Shown here piece by piece: positions 25,184 to 34,009 of a stretch of 64,000 nucleotides of DNA. Below the pieces are notes generated by a model. The model saw only the letters and a list, made by a program, of their open reading frames with translations, had not been told where the DNA came from and ran no database searches. Each line of letters starts with the position of its first letter. Positions within the stretch are counted from its first letter, which is position 1. The stretch spans positions 62,001-126,000 of the forward strand of contig CALBNX010000040.1 in the NCBI GenBank assembly GCA_937896885.1, in the 5' to 3' direction. This DNA is from an uncultured Clostridia bacterium. GTDB taxonomy: Bacteria > Bacillota > Clostridia > Oscillospirales > Acutalibacteraceae. A program made the translations under genes and the position numbers.

Positions 25184-27586
25184 ATGAAACATAATGCTTT
25201 TAAAAGTATAATATCATTACTTTTAACTGTTTCACTTTTGTTCTCACTTTCTGCATCTCTTTGCTTTTCTGCGGCATCACAGATTGGATATATAAATGCA
25301 ACTATACCTTTGAATGTTAGAAAGACACCATCAACAAATGATGGTGACAATAAATTATATATAAATGGCGTAAAAGTACAATTACAACCAAACCAGCAGG
25401 TTACCATTCTTGAAACTGTTGATAGCATAAAAGATGATACTGACAACCCCAAATGGCATAAAGTTGAATTTACATATAACGGCGACAAATGTACTGGATA
25501 TGTTACTGCACAATATGTAACAGTTTATTCTGTGAATGATGATGTTGAAATGCCGGAGGGTATTCCTGCAATATACGAGCCTTATATCAAACAATTATTA
25601 AGTATTCATCCTAATTGGAATTTTGTTGTTGTTGATACAGGATACAATTGGGAAGACTTGTTTATTACAACAAATAAAGGTCAGGGTTTTGCTGGCCGAA
25701 GTCTTATACAGGGTACTTATCCATTGTCATATCGTTCAACTGCTGATGGTTGTTATAACTGGCGTGAGGATAAGTGGATTGCACTTGATGGTACAAGCTG
25801 GTATCAAGCAAATACAGAAGTAATTAAATATTATATGGACCCAAGAAACTTTCTTAATGAAAGTACAGTCTTTATGTTTGAAAAGTTGTCTTATGACCCT
25901 TCAACCCAAAATATCGACGGTGTTTCAAGTATTCTTAAAGGTTCATTTATGGATGGAAAATCAATCAAAAATACTAATAATACTGATGTAACTTATGCTC
26001 AGGCTTATATTGATGCCGCTGTTTATGCAAATGTAAGTCCTTATCATCTTGCTTCACGCACTGTTCAAGAAGTCGGAAAAAATGGCAGTGGCTCTACAAG
26101 TGGTTCGTATTCTGGATATGCAGGATATTATAATTTTTATAATATTGGAGCATCTGCTGGTAGTGACCCTGTTGCAAATGGTTTGAAGTTTGCGAAAAAT
26201 GGAGGTTCACTGTCAATTGCAAATAAAACTAAATGCTTAATACCATGGAATACGCAATACAAATCTATTGTAGGTGGCGCTTATTGGATTGGTATGTCAT
26301 ATATAAATAGTGTACATAAACAGAATACTTTATATTATCAAAAGTTCAATACTTCCAATGCTGACCCTTCAAATTTTTATCATCAATATATGACTAATGT
26401 TATGGCTCCAGCACACGAGGCACCGAGAATGAGAAATTCATATATTGGTGTTGGATTTTTGGAAAATAGTTTTACTTTTATAATTCCGTATTATAGAAAT
26501 ATGCCTGAAACAGCATGTCAGTTGCCTGCATCCAATAATTATAATCCAAATAACTGGTTAAAGACATTGAATATTGACGGCAACTCAATAGGTTTCGATT
26601 CTGCAAAAACTACTGGATATTCATATACTGTTCCTGCAGGCATATCATCAGTAAAAATCAATGCTACAGCTATTAACTCTAAGGCTAAAATTTCAGGTGC
26701 TGGAACAGTTTCTTTAAAAGAGGGCAATAATATTGTAAATGTTGTTGTAACTGCTGAAAATGGTGACCAGCGAACTTATGCAATAAACATTATTTGCAGT
26801 ACTCAACAGAGAATACCAATGACGGGAATATCTTTGAACAAATCGGCAGTTACATTGTTTAAAGGTGACTCTACTACTTTAACAGTTTCTTATAACCCTT
26901 CAAATACAACTGATAACAAAGCTGTTACATGGACATCGTCTAACACCTCTGTTGTAACAGTTTCTAACGGGAAGGTTACTGCTGTTGGCAAGGGAGAAGC
27001 GACTATTACAGCGCAAGTCGGCTCTTTTAAAGCTACTTGTAAAATTACTGTCAATGCCGATGTAATATTAGGTGATATAGATGCAGATGATTCTGTTACA
27101 ATTGCCGATGCACTGCTGATTTTTAAATATAAAACAGGTGAAATTTCTAATCTTTCAGATTTGGCATTATTAGCTGCTGATACTGACATAAGTGGCAAAG
27201 TTGAACTTGCTGATGCATTGAAAATTTTTAAATTTAAGAGTGGAGAAATTGACAGACTGTTTGACTCAAAAGGTCATTGGGTTAAAGATTCAGTAGGTTG
27301 GTGCTACCTTGACTCAAACGGACATTGGTTATATAACAAATGGATTAAAGACAGTGTTGGTTGGTGTTATCTTGGCTCAAACGGTCATTTGGTTGTAAGC
27401 GAATGGGTTAGAGACTCAAGTGGTTGGTGCTATCTTGACTCAAATGGCAGAATGATGACGGATAGTTGGTTAAAATGGAATAATCAATGGTATTATCTTG
27501 ATGCTAACGGACATATGGTAACAGGTGCCAAAATAATAGACGGAAAGGAATATCACTTTGACTCAAATGGTGTTTGGATACCATAA
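25184..27586 (+). CDS. Secreted multidomain glucosaminidase with dockerin and cell-wall-binding repeats
   Basis: 800 aa. The domain order is signal peptide (1-31), bacterial SH3-like domain (about 35-116), GH73-type endo-beta-N-acetylglucosaminidase (about 125-440, probable catalytic Glu297 in RTVQEVGKN), cadherin-like beta-sandwich (about 458-538), BIG2 Ig-like domain (about 544-624), type I dockerin with two calcium loops (Asp631/633/635/642 and Asp666/668/677), and choline-binding-type repeats (about 697-800). It would cleave peptidoglycan glycan strands outside the cell. The repeats could hold it on the wall; the dockerin could dock it onto a cohesin protein. It is monocistronic. Confidence 0.88.
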   Translation: MKHNAFKSIISLLLTVSLLFSLSASLCFSAASQIGYINATIPLNVRKTPSTNDGDNKLYINGVKVQLQPNQQVTILETVDSIKDDTDNPKWHKVEFTYNGDKCTGYVTAQYVTVYSVNDDVEMPEGIPAIYEPYIKQLLSIHPNWNFVVVDTGYNWEDLFITTNKGQGFAGRSLIQGTYPLSYRSTADGCYNWREDKWIALDGTSWYQANTEVIKYYMDPRNFLNESTVFMFEKLSYDPSTQNIDGVSSILKGSFMDGKSIKNTNNTDVTYAQAYIDAAVYANVSPYHLASRTVQEVGKNGSGSTSGSYSGYAGYYNFYNIGASAGSDPVANGLKFAKNGGSLSIANKTKCLIPWNTQYKSIVGGAYWIGMSYINSVHKQNTLYYQKFNTSNADPSNFYHQYMTNVMAPAHEAPRMRNSYIGVGFLENSFTFIIPYYRNMPETACQLPASNNYNPNNWLKTLNIDGNSIGFDSAKTTGYSYTVPAGISSVKINATAINSKAKISGAGTVSLKEGNNIVNVVVTAENGDQRTYAINIICSTQQRIPMTGISLNKSAVTLFKGDSTTLTVSYNPSNTTDNKAVTWTSSNTSVVTVSNGKVTAVGKGEATITAQVGSFKATCKITVNADVILGDIDADDSVTIADALLIFKYKTGEISNLSDLALLAADTDISGKVELADALKIFKFKSGEIDRLFDSKGHWVKDSVGWCYLDSNGHWLYNKWIKDSVGWCYLGSNGHLVVSEWVRDSSGWCYLDSNGRMMTDSWLKWNNQWYYLDANGHMVTGAKIIDGKEYHFDSNGVWIP
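27272..27583 (+). repeat. Five tandem cell-wall-binding repeats in the glucosaminidase
   Basis: About 20-21-residue units sharing G-H-W/L/M at the start, an aromatic WCYL or WYYL core and D-S-N/D-A-N at the end (residues 697-712, 713-733, 734-754, 755-775, 776-795). The first three share nearly identical DS(V/S)GWCYL cores, suggesting recent duplication; the last two have diverged. Confidence 0.8.
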
Positions 27587-27603
27587 TAAATCTTAAACAG
27601 TAA

Positions 27604-27633
27604 GAGACGCACTCCAGAATCAGAGTGCGTCTC
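27604..27633. terminator. Bidirectional terminator, glucosaminidase / hydrolase
   Basis: GAGACGCACTC (27604-27614) pairs perfectly with GAGTGCGTCTC (27623-27633) around an 8-nt loop; AATTTTAT follows on the + strand. The convergent hydrolase gene ends 5 bases later. Confidence 0.85.
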
Positions 27634-27637
27634 AATT

Positions 27638-28609
27638 TTATAAGTATCTGTTGATAAAGTTTTGAATTGAGTTCCAATAGAGTTCTGGGTTTGCACAAGC
27701 ATTTCGTGCGTGTGGGGCATTTGGGATTGTTACTTTTTCCTTTTCACAAGCAGCTGCCTCATAAACCTTATCAAGCATTTCATATGGAACAAATTTATCA
27801 TTTTCACCGTGTAAGAAAATTGTTGGTGTTTTTGATTTTTTTAATTGCTCAATAGATGATGCTTCTTTAAAATCAAACCCTGAATATAGCTTATTGACTG
27901 TGTTTGCACTATAAAGTATTGGAAATTCGTGCATTTTAAAGCTATTTGTTATTTTATTACTAAAAATGTCCCAAACTGATGTAAAGCCACAATCAGCAAC
28001 GGCCACTTTAACATTTTCAGGTAAATCTTCACCAGTTGCCATCATTGTTGTTGCGGCGCCCATTGAAACTCCGTGAATAAGAATTTTTACATTTGGATTA
28101 TTATTAACAATAAAATTTATCCAATCAATCACATCAATTCTGTCTTCCCAACCCATAGTAACATGGTTAGCTTCACTATCAGCATGACCATTAAGACTTG
28201 GCATTAATACATCGTAACCTAATTCGTGATATTTTTGCGCATAAACCCCCATATTTCTTGGTGATGAAGTGTATCCGTGAACAACTAACGCGCAAGTGTC
28301 AGTTGGTTGTTCTGCAAAAATAAAATCGGCATGAAGATTTTTCTTATCACTTGATGAGCGAATGGCGATTTTTTCTTTTTTAGCGTTATCAAACCAAACT
28401 TTGCCTTTATCAAGCTCACTATTAAGATATTGGGTGTATTCATCAGTACCTTTACTTGATTTCACAACTTTTTTTGTAAGACTTCCGTTAAGACCTTGTT
28501 TAGTCAAAGTTGAAACATAGAAGATATTACCTAAAAGAAAATATGTAGCAGAAGCGGCAACGCTTGCAACACCAACAGTTTTTAGGATATTCTTTGTCTT
28601 TTTTTTCAT
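27638..28609 (-). CDS. Membrane-anchored alpha/beta hydrolase
   Basis: 323 aa. An N-terminal basic segment and one hydrophobic helix (about residues 10-31) act as an uncleaved anchor or signal. The hydrolase fold has HGYTSSPRNM (oxyanion region), nucleophile Ser182 in HGVSMGAA, probable acid Asp271 in HGENDKFVP and His300 in NAPHARN, so the triad is complete. It resembles the BAAT/YqkD-type clan hydrolases of Firmicutes; the substrate is unknown. Monocistronic, convergent with the glucosaminidase gene and divergent from the DivIVA-like gene. Confidence 0.85.
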   Translation of the reverse strand: MKKKTKNILKTVGVASVAASATYFLLGNIFYVSTLTKQGLNGSLTKKVVKSSKGTDEYTQYLNSELDKGKVWFDNAKKEKIAIRSSSDKKNLHADFIFAEQPTDTCALVVHGYTSSPRNMGVYAQKYHELGYDVLMPSLNGHADSEANHVTMGWEDRIDVIDWINFIVNNNPNVKILIHGVSMGAATTMMATGEDLPENVKVAVADCGFTSVWDIFSNKITNSFKMHEFPILYSANTVNKLYSGFDFKEASSIEQLKKSKTPTIFLHGENDKFVPYEMLDKVYEAAACEKEKVTIPNAPHARNACANPELYWNSIQNFINRYL

Positions 28610-28630
28610 AAAATATCACCTCTAATCAGT

Positions 28631-28659
28631 ATTTTACAACCATATTCAACAAAAGTCTA
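28631..28659 (-). promoter_or_regulatory. Probable promoter of the alpha/beta hydrolase gene
   Basis: On the - strand TAGACT (28659-28654), 17-base spacer, TAAAAT (28636-28631). The -35 matches consensus in four of six positions. Confidence 0.5.
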
Positions 28660-28688
28660 TATTTTTTTATCTTTATTTTAACAAAAGG

Positions 28689-28717
28689 TTGTCATAATCA
28701 TATTTTTCTGTTAAAAT
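28689..28717 (+). promoter_or_regulatory. Promoter of the DivIVA-like/fumarase-beta/pcrA group
   Basis: TTGTCA (28689-28694), 17-base spacer, TAAAAT (28712-28717). The gene start is 33 bases downstream. Confidence 0.65.
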
Positions 28718-28750
28718 AAATCATAAATATTTTAATATGAGGTTGTAGTG

Positions 28751-29524
28751 ATGAACAACGATATTACAGTTATGAAAACTTCAATATTTGGTGGTTTTAA
28801 AAAGTCGGATGTTTTGGCTTATGTAGAAAAGCTTCAATTAGAAACTGCTGAAGTTAAAGAACAACTTGATAATAAGAGAAATGAATCTTTAGAATTAAAG
28901 CGAAAAATTGACGAGCTTGAAATTCGTATTGAAAATCTTTGTGCTGTCAGCGAAAAATTAGTTGAAAAAGAAAAAGAAGCTAATGACCTTGCTGTTAAGT
29001 TAGAAATAGCTCTTAAAGAAAATGAACAATTTGCTGAAAAAATTAATAGTTTTGAAGAAAAATCTGAAAAACTTAAAAGAGCTGAGAAACAAATCGGTGC
29101 TGCATATATTGATGCGAGAAGATATTCGGATGAACTTGTTGATAGTGCAAAATCAAAGGCAAAAGATATTGGCGCAATTGCATCACAAGATGTTAAGCGT
29201 GAAGCTAATGAAATTGAGCAACTTTTAAAAGATGTTGATGCTATTTCAAGAAGGTTTAACTCATCTCTTGAGCAATTACATAAAGATGTATATGCGCTTG
29301 GCAACAAACTTAATAATTCTGCATCATCACTTCTGAATTTACATACAGATTTAACAGGTATTGAAGCTCATTCAGTGAATTTTGATATTGATGTACCTGA
29401 TGATGCTATACGTGTTGAAAGAACAAACGATGGTAGCGGACTTACTTTTATATCTTATGAGCCAAACACAGAGTTTAATGCTGATTTAAACATTCAACCT
29501 GATTCTATTATTGATGAGGACTAA
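28751..29524 (+). CDS. DivIVA-like coiled-coil protein
   Basis: 257 aa from ATG 28751. The N-terminal part MKTSIFGGFKKSDVLAYVEKL is the short DivIVA-type lipid-binding/turn region, then a long heptad-rich coiled coil (about residues 25-125 and 150-205), and a C-terminal acidic tail without clear fold. DivIVA-family proteins mark negatively curved membrane at poles and septa and recruit partners. Similarity is to the N-terminal motif and overall architecture only, so a role in division is inferred. It shares a promoter with the fumarase subunit and pcrA genes behind it; no functional link between the three is obvious. Confidence 0.7.
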   Translation: MNNDITVMKTSIFGGFKKSDVLAYVEKLQLETAEVKEQLDNKRNESLELKRKIDELEIRIENLCAVSEKLVEKEKEANDLAVKLEIALKENEQFAEKINSFEEKSEKLKRAEKQIGAAYIDARRYSDELVDSAKSKAKDIGAIASQDVKREANEIEQLLKDVDAISRRFNSSLEQLHKDVYALGNKLNNSASSLLNLHTDLTGIEAHSVNFDIDVPDDAIRVERTNDGSGLTFISYEPNTEFNADLNIQPDSIIDED

Positions 29525-29528
29525 TAAA

Positions 29529-30062
29529 ATGGAATACTCCATTAACGCATCTGAATTAAAAAAACTCATTCCTAGTTTAGTTGTTGGCGACAGAGTTTAT
29601 CTCTCTGGAACAGTTTATACTGCTCGTGATGCTGCACACAAAAAGATTATGGAACAAATAAATAATAATATTGCAACGCCATTTGATATAAATGGCGCTG
29701 TAATTTATTATGCAGGGCCTACTCCAACACCTGATAATCTTCCTATTGGGAGTTGCGGACCAACTACTTCAAGCAGAATGGATAGATATGCACCTGAACT
29801 TCTTGATATGGGACTTTTAGCTATGATTGGTAAAGGCCCACGTTCAGTAGGAGTGTGTGATGCAATCTCAAGAAATAATGCAATATATTTCTGCGCTGTT
29901 GGTGGTGCAGGTGCACTTGCATCAAAGTCAATTGTTGGCGCACAAGTTATTGCCTTTGACGAATTGGGCTGTGAATCAGTAAAAAAACTTACTTTTAACG
30001 ATTTTCCGTTAATAGTAGCTATTGATGCTAAAGGCGGAAATCTGTTTAATATAGGAGAATAG
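29529..30062 (+). CDS. fumB: Class I fumarase/tartrate dehydratase beta subunit
   Basis: 177 aa from ATG 29529. The signatures GTVYTARDAAHKK (about residues 24-36), YYAGPTPTPD and PIGSCGPTTSSRMD (about 68-85) and GKGPRS identify the C-terminal swivelling beta domain of Fe-S-dependent fumarate hydratases. It needs an alpha subunit carrying the 4Fe-4S cluster to interconvert fumarate and malate. That alpha gene, normally directly upstream, is absent here; a coiled-coil gene is in its place. It may be encoded elsewhere, or this subunit may have another partner. fumB is used in the sense of a two-subunit enzyme. Confidence 0.85.
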   Translation: MEYSINASELKKLIPSLVVGDRVYLSGTVYTARDAAHKKIMEQINNNIATPFDINGAVIYYAGPTPTPDNLPIGSCGPTTSSRMDRYAPELLDMGLLAMIGKGPRSVGVCDAISRNNAIYFCAVGGAGALASKSIVGAQVIAFDELGCESVKKLTFNDFPLIVAIDAKGGNLFNIGE

Positions 30063-30064
30063 TA

Positions 30065-32410
30065 ATGCAATCACAAATTTGTGAATTAAGGAACAAGATT
30101 ATTTTAAGAGAGTTTAATAGAATGAACGATATGCAGTTAAAAGCGGTCTTATCAGTTGACGGACCGCTTTTAATTCTTGCAGGTGCAGGTAGTGGTAAAA
30201 CAACCGTACTTGTAAATAGAATTGCTAATTTAATGAAATATGGCTGTGCATATAATTCGGACATTATTGAGAAGCGCTTTGATGATAGTGCCATTAGTTT
30301 GCTTAATGAGTATTATATTGGCAATGAATCTGTTTATGAGCAAATTAAAGGCATTCTTTCTGTTAACGCACCAAAACCATGGGAAATATTAGCTTTTACA
30401 TTTACTAATAAAGCAGCAAGCGAATTAAAAGAAAGACTTGTATTGCGAATTGGTGAAGACGCAAATAATATTTGGGCAGGTACTTTCCATTCGATATGTG
30501 TTCGAATCTTGCGTAGAAATGCTGAGTATTTAGGCTTTTCGAAGCACTTTACTATCTATGATACCGATGATAGCAAGCGTGTTATGAAGGATTGTCAGCG
30601 TCTTTTGAATATTGACGATAAATTCTTACCACATAAGTCAATTCTTGGTGAAATCAGCCGTGCAAAAGATTCCCTTGTACCAGCTGACGAATACTTGAAT
30701 TTGAGTAGTGGTAATTATCGTGAAAAGCAAATTGGTGAGTGCTATAAAAAATATCAGGCATTATTAAAAAATGCTGATGCAATGGATTTTGACGATATTA
30801 TTTTCAATACTGTTAAATTGTTGGAAGAAAATCCACAAATAAGAGAATATTATCAAAACAAATTCAAATATGTTTTGGTTGATGAGTATCAGGATACAAA
30901 CCATGCACAATTTATGCTCACAAAGCTTTTATCAGGCGGTTACAACAATATTTGTGTTGTTGGTGATGATGACCAGAGTATTTATAAATTCCGTGGTGCA
31001 ACCATTGAGAATATTTTAAGTTTTGAAAAGAACTTCTCTAATGCAACTGTTATTCGTTTAGAGCAGAATTATCGCTCAACACAAAACATATTAGATGGTG
31101 CGAATGCAGTTATTGCCCATAATGAGCAAAGAAAAGGTAAAAATCTCTGGACATCTAATGGTGCAGGCGAAAAAATTAAAGTTAATACATTGAATGACGA
31201 ATATGCCGAGAGTAAATATATTGCTGATGAAATTATGAGCATTATGAGCAAAAATGGTGATAATGCTAAATTCAGTGATTTTGCTATTCTTTACAGAATG
31301 AACTCAATGTCAAATTCAATAGAAAGATTATTCGTTAAAAGTGGTATTCCATATAGAATTATCGGTGGTCATAAGTTCTATGACCGAATGGAAATCAAAG
31401 ACTGTTTAGCGTATCTCTCTGTTATTGCTAATCCAGATGATAACGTTCGTCTTGAGCGTATAATCAATACGCCAAAAAGGGGAATAGGTGCAACAACAAT
31501 CGCAACTGCTAAGGAAATAGCAGACGGATTAGGTGTATCTTTATTCCAAGTTTTTAAAACAGCGGATGAGTATGAAAAACTCAAACGAAGTTCACAAAAG
31601 TTAATTGAATTTGTTAATCTTATAGAGAGCTTTAGTGAGCTTGCAGAGCGTGAATCACCATCATCAGTATTTTTATCATTACTTGATGAAACTGGCTATA
31701 AAACGTCTTTAATGTCAGATAAAGAGCATTATGACGAAAGAATTCAAAATATCGATGAACTGAATTCAAACTTAATAAGATTTAAAGAAGAAAACCCCGA
31801 TTCTGACTTGTCTGACTTCCTTGAAGATGTAGCTTTGATGACAGATATTGATAATTATAATGCAGACACAGATGCAGTTGTAATGATGACTTTGCACTCT
31901 TCAAAGGGTCTTGAATTCCCAGTTGTGTTTATACCAGGTCTTGAAGAAGGCGTATTCCCAGGAATGCAATCAATATATGACCCTGGTGAAATTGAAGAAG
32001 AAAGACGACTTGCTTATGTTGGCATTACAAGAGCAATGAAAATTCTTTATTTATTGAATACTCGTTCAAGAATGATTTTCGGCTCTACCAGATATAATCA
32101 ACCGTCACGCTTCTTAAAAGAATTGCCTGATGAGTGTTGTGAATATCTTGTTAAATCACAGAAACCAATAGGCAAACCTGTTACAACTCAAACTAATAAA
32201 CCGATTAACCGAGGATTTGGATTGTCAAACCCAACACAAAAATCAAGTGAAAAGTTTCTGGTCGGTGAACAAGTTGTGCACAGAGTTTTTGGCAAGGGTA
32301 TGATTGTTTCGCTTAAACCAATGGGCAATGATGTGCTTATGGAAATTGCTTTTGAAAAAGTTGGAACTAAAAAGATTATGCAAAATATGGGTGCTGTTAA
32401 AAAGGCATGA
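30065..32410 (+). CDS. pcrA: UvrD/PcrA-type DNA helicase
   Basis: 781 aa. SF1 helicase with Q-motif (MNDMQLKAV), Walker A GAGSGKTT (39-46), motif Ia (FTFTNKAA), motif II DEYQDT, GDDDQSIYKFRGA (motif III), LEQNYRST (motif IV), TLHSSKGLEF (motif V) and VGITRA (motif VI). The C-terminal Tudor-like RNA-polymerase/DNA-binding domain (about 730-781, VGEQVVHRVFGKGMI) is present. An insertion of about 45 residues (60-103) separates Walker A from motif Ia. It acts in nucleotide-excision and mismatch-type repair and in removing RecA. ATG 30065 is preceded by GGAG. Confidence 0.93.
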   Translation: MQSQICELRNKIILREFNRMNDMQLKAVLSVDGPLLILAGAGSGKTTVLVNRIANLMKYGCAYNSDIIEKRFDDSAISLLNEYYIGNESVYEQIKGILSVNAPKPWEILAFTFTNKAASELKERLVLRIGEDANNIWAGTFHSICVRILRRNAEYLGFSKHFTIYDTDDSKRVMKDCQRLLNIDDKFLPHKSILGEISRAKDSLVPADEYLNLSSGNYREKQIGECYKKYQALLKNADAMDFDDIIFNTVKLLEENPQIREYYQNKFKYVLVDEYQDTNHAQFMLTKLLSGGYNNICVVGDDDQSIYKFRGATIENILSFEKNFSNATVIRLEQNYRSTQNILDGANAVIAHNEQRKGKNLWTSNGAGEKIKVNTLNDEYAESKYIADEIMSIMSKNGDNAKFSDFAILYRMNSMSNSIERLFVKSGIPYRIIGGHKFYDRMEIKDCLAYLSVIANPDDNVRLERIINTPKRGIGATTIATAKEIADGLGVSLFQVFKTADEYEKLKRSSQKLIEFVNLIESFSELAERESPSSVFLSLLDETGYKTSLMSDKEHYDERIQNIDELNSNLIRFKEENPDSDLSDFLEDVALMTDIDNYNADTDAVVMMTLHSSKGLEFPVVFIPGLEEGVFPGMQSIYDPGEIEEERRLAYVGITRAMKILYLLNTRSRMIFGSTRYNQPSRFLKELPDECCEYLVKSQKPIGKPVTTQTNKPINRGFGLSNPTQKSSEKFLVGEQVVHRVFGKGMIVSLKPMGNDVLMEIAFEKVGTKKIMQNMGAVKKA

Positions 32411-32438
32411 AAAAAAGAGGTCATTTGACCTCTTTTTT
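32411..32438. terminator. Bidirectional terminator containing a stop codon
   Basis: AAAAAAGAGGT-CATTTG-ACCTCTTTTTT: perfect stem with A-tract on one side and T-tract on the other, so it works for both strands. The stop codon of the convergent cupin gene (32421-32423) lies in the hairpin; the pcrA stop abuts it. Confidence 0.9.
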
Positions 32439-32795
32439 GTTTTTGTAAGCGTATTCAAAATTAATTGGTGGTGAAGTTACGGAAATATAAATAAACTCAG
32501 TATCACCACTATTTAATAATCCGTGAATATCGTTTTCAGCAAACCTAACGACATCACCAGCACTAAAATCCATTTCCATTTCATCTGATAAAAGTATTTT
32601 TCCACTGCCTTGAAGTGCATACCAAATTTGTTCTGAGTTGTTATGACTGTGTCTTGGTTGTATTGCACCAATGTCAAGATGAACTTCTGTTATTGTAACT
32701 TTTTTACTTGAAGAATTGGCTGGGCACAATAACTGTTTACTGATAACGCCAGGGTTAGATAATGATATTATTTTGTCTTTTTTAGTAATTTCCAT
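32421..32795 (-). CDS. Single-domain cupin protein
   Basis: 124 aa from the ATG at 32795; the longer in-frame extension overlaps rodA and lacks a good SD. A cupin motif 1 (PRHSHNNSEQIWYALQGSG, about residues 47-65, with His and Glu ligands) and motif 2 (AGDVVRFAENDIHGLLN, about 77-93) define a small metal-binding beta barrel. Such proteins include sugar isomerases, dioxygenases and ligand sensors; no substrate can be read. It lies 16 bases downstream of rodA on the same strand, so it is probably co-transcribed. Confidence 0.7.
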   Translation of the reverse strand: MEITKKDKIISLSNPGVISKQLLCPANSSSKKVTITEVHLDIGAIQPRHSHNNSEQIWYALQGSGKILLSDEMEMDFSAGDVVRFAENDIHGLLNSGDTEFIYISVTSPPINFEYAYKNKKEVK

Positions 32796-32811
32796 ATTAT
32801 TACCCACTCTG

Positions 32812-33999
32812 TTATATATCCATAAACGGATTAGTGATATTTGAAAAGTTAACATTTATTAGTTCTCGTTGTTGATTATAACGATAGAAACTCATTATAA
32901 GTCCAATTGAGAAATAAATGCAAAGATTTGAAGAGCCACCAGCGCTGAAGAATGGTAAAGTGATGCCGATAACAGGTAGTAACATTAAGCACATACCAAC
33001 ATTGATGATAACTTGTCCTGCAATCATACCAGCTACACCGTAGCACATTACTTTTGTATCACCGATTTTATCGTGCTTACCAGTTCTTGCAATTCTTATT
33101 GTAATAGCAGTCAACAATAATAAAGCTACAACACATCCAACAAACCCAAGTTCTTCACCAATAACGGTGAAAATCATATCGTTTTCGCCTTCGGGGATAC
33201 CATTACGAGTTTGAGTGTAAATACCATTAAATAAGCCTTGCCCTGTAATTCCGCCACCTTTGATTGCTGCCATGCCTCGTTCTTGTTGATAGATAATATC
33301 TGGATAAAGCTCAGGATAGGCGAGAGCTAAAAATCTTTGTTTCTGGATATTACCTAACAAGAACATCCATATCAATGGTAATGATGCGCCAACTAAAAGC
33401 CCACCACCGAGAAAATACCCCCAATGAAGTCCTGCAACATAGAGCATAACTACAGTAATAATCATAAATACAAGAGCTGAACCTAAGTCGCCAGAAACAA
33501 TAACAAGCCCTATTGGGATTATTGCGTGGATTCCTAACAATAATACAGTAAGAATATTATTTATATTGTTCTTTACTTTTTCAAGGTGTACACCGAATGT
33601 AATGATAAAACCGATTTTAACAATTTCTGACGGTTGAAAATAAATACCTGTTGCGCCCAGTTTTAACCATGTTCGTGCATCGGGACGCTCAGGTGGTCCG
33701 ATACCAAATTGAAGAGTTATCAGCATAATACCAATACAGAATATTGCTATCAATGGCCAGAGTTTCATTATAAACTCATAGTCAATTAACGAAATTATTA
33801 TTGCTATGATAAGTCCTGCCACAACTGCTGCAACCATAACAATAAAGTCACGGCTAAATCTTGAACCGTCAGGTGCATTCTGGAGAGTTGCAGTCATAAC
33901 GCTTGTGCAACCAAACGCAGATGTGAGCATACATAACAACAATAATATCTTGTCGGTTTCAATTATGAAGTTTTTAATTGTTTTAAAAATTGCTTTCAT
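32812..33999 (-). CDS. rodA: SEDS-family peptidoglycan glycosyltransferase (RodA/FtsW)
   Basis: 395 aa with ten or so membrane helices. Signatures: QPSEIVKIGFII (about residues 127-138), the loop GGGITGQGLFNG, and the catalytic-Asp region ENDMIFTVIGEELGFVG (about 275-291), plus PFFSAGGSSN near the C-terminus. SEDS proteins polymerise lipid II during elongation (RodA), division (FtsW) or spore cortex synthesis (SpoVE). RodA is favoured by the extended N-terminus and by mreB nearby, but the assignment among paralogues is not secure. SD GGTGAA. It sits 10 bases behind the DUF4091 gene. Confidence 0.85.
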   Translation of the reverse strand: MKAIFKTIKNFIIETDKILLLLCMLTSAFGCTSVMTATLQNAPDGSRFSRDFIVMVAAVVAGLIIAIIISLIDYEFIMKLWPLIAIFCIGIMLITLQFGIGPPERPDARTWLKLGATGIYFQPSEIVKIGFIITFGVHLEKVKNNINNILTVLLLGIHAIIPIGLVIVSGDLGSALVFMIITVVMLYVAGLHWGYFLGGGLLVGASLPLIWMFLLGNIQKQRFLALAYPELYPDIIYQQERGMAAIKGGGITGQGLFNGIYTQTRNGIPEGENDMIFTVIGEELGFVGCVVALLLLTAITIRIARTGKHDKIGDTKVMCYGVAGMIAGQVIINVGMCLMLLPVIGITLPFFSAGGSSNLCIYFSIGLIMSFYRYNQQRELINVNFSNITNPFMDI

Positions 34000-34009
34000 A
34001 TTTTCACCA

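Noticed and set aside
27272..27583. Possible CRISPR-like or DNA tandem repeat
   Set aside because: The periodicity is at protein level (about 20-residue wall-binding repeats); DNA repeats are imperfect and there are no spacers.
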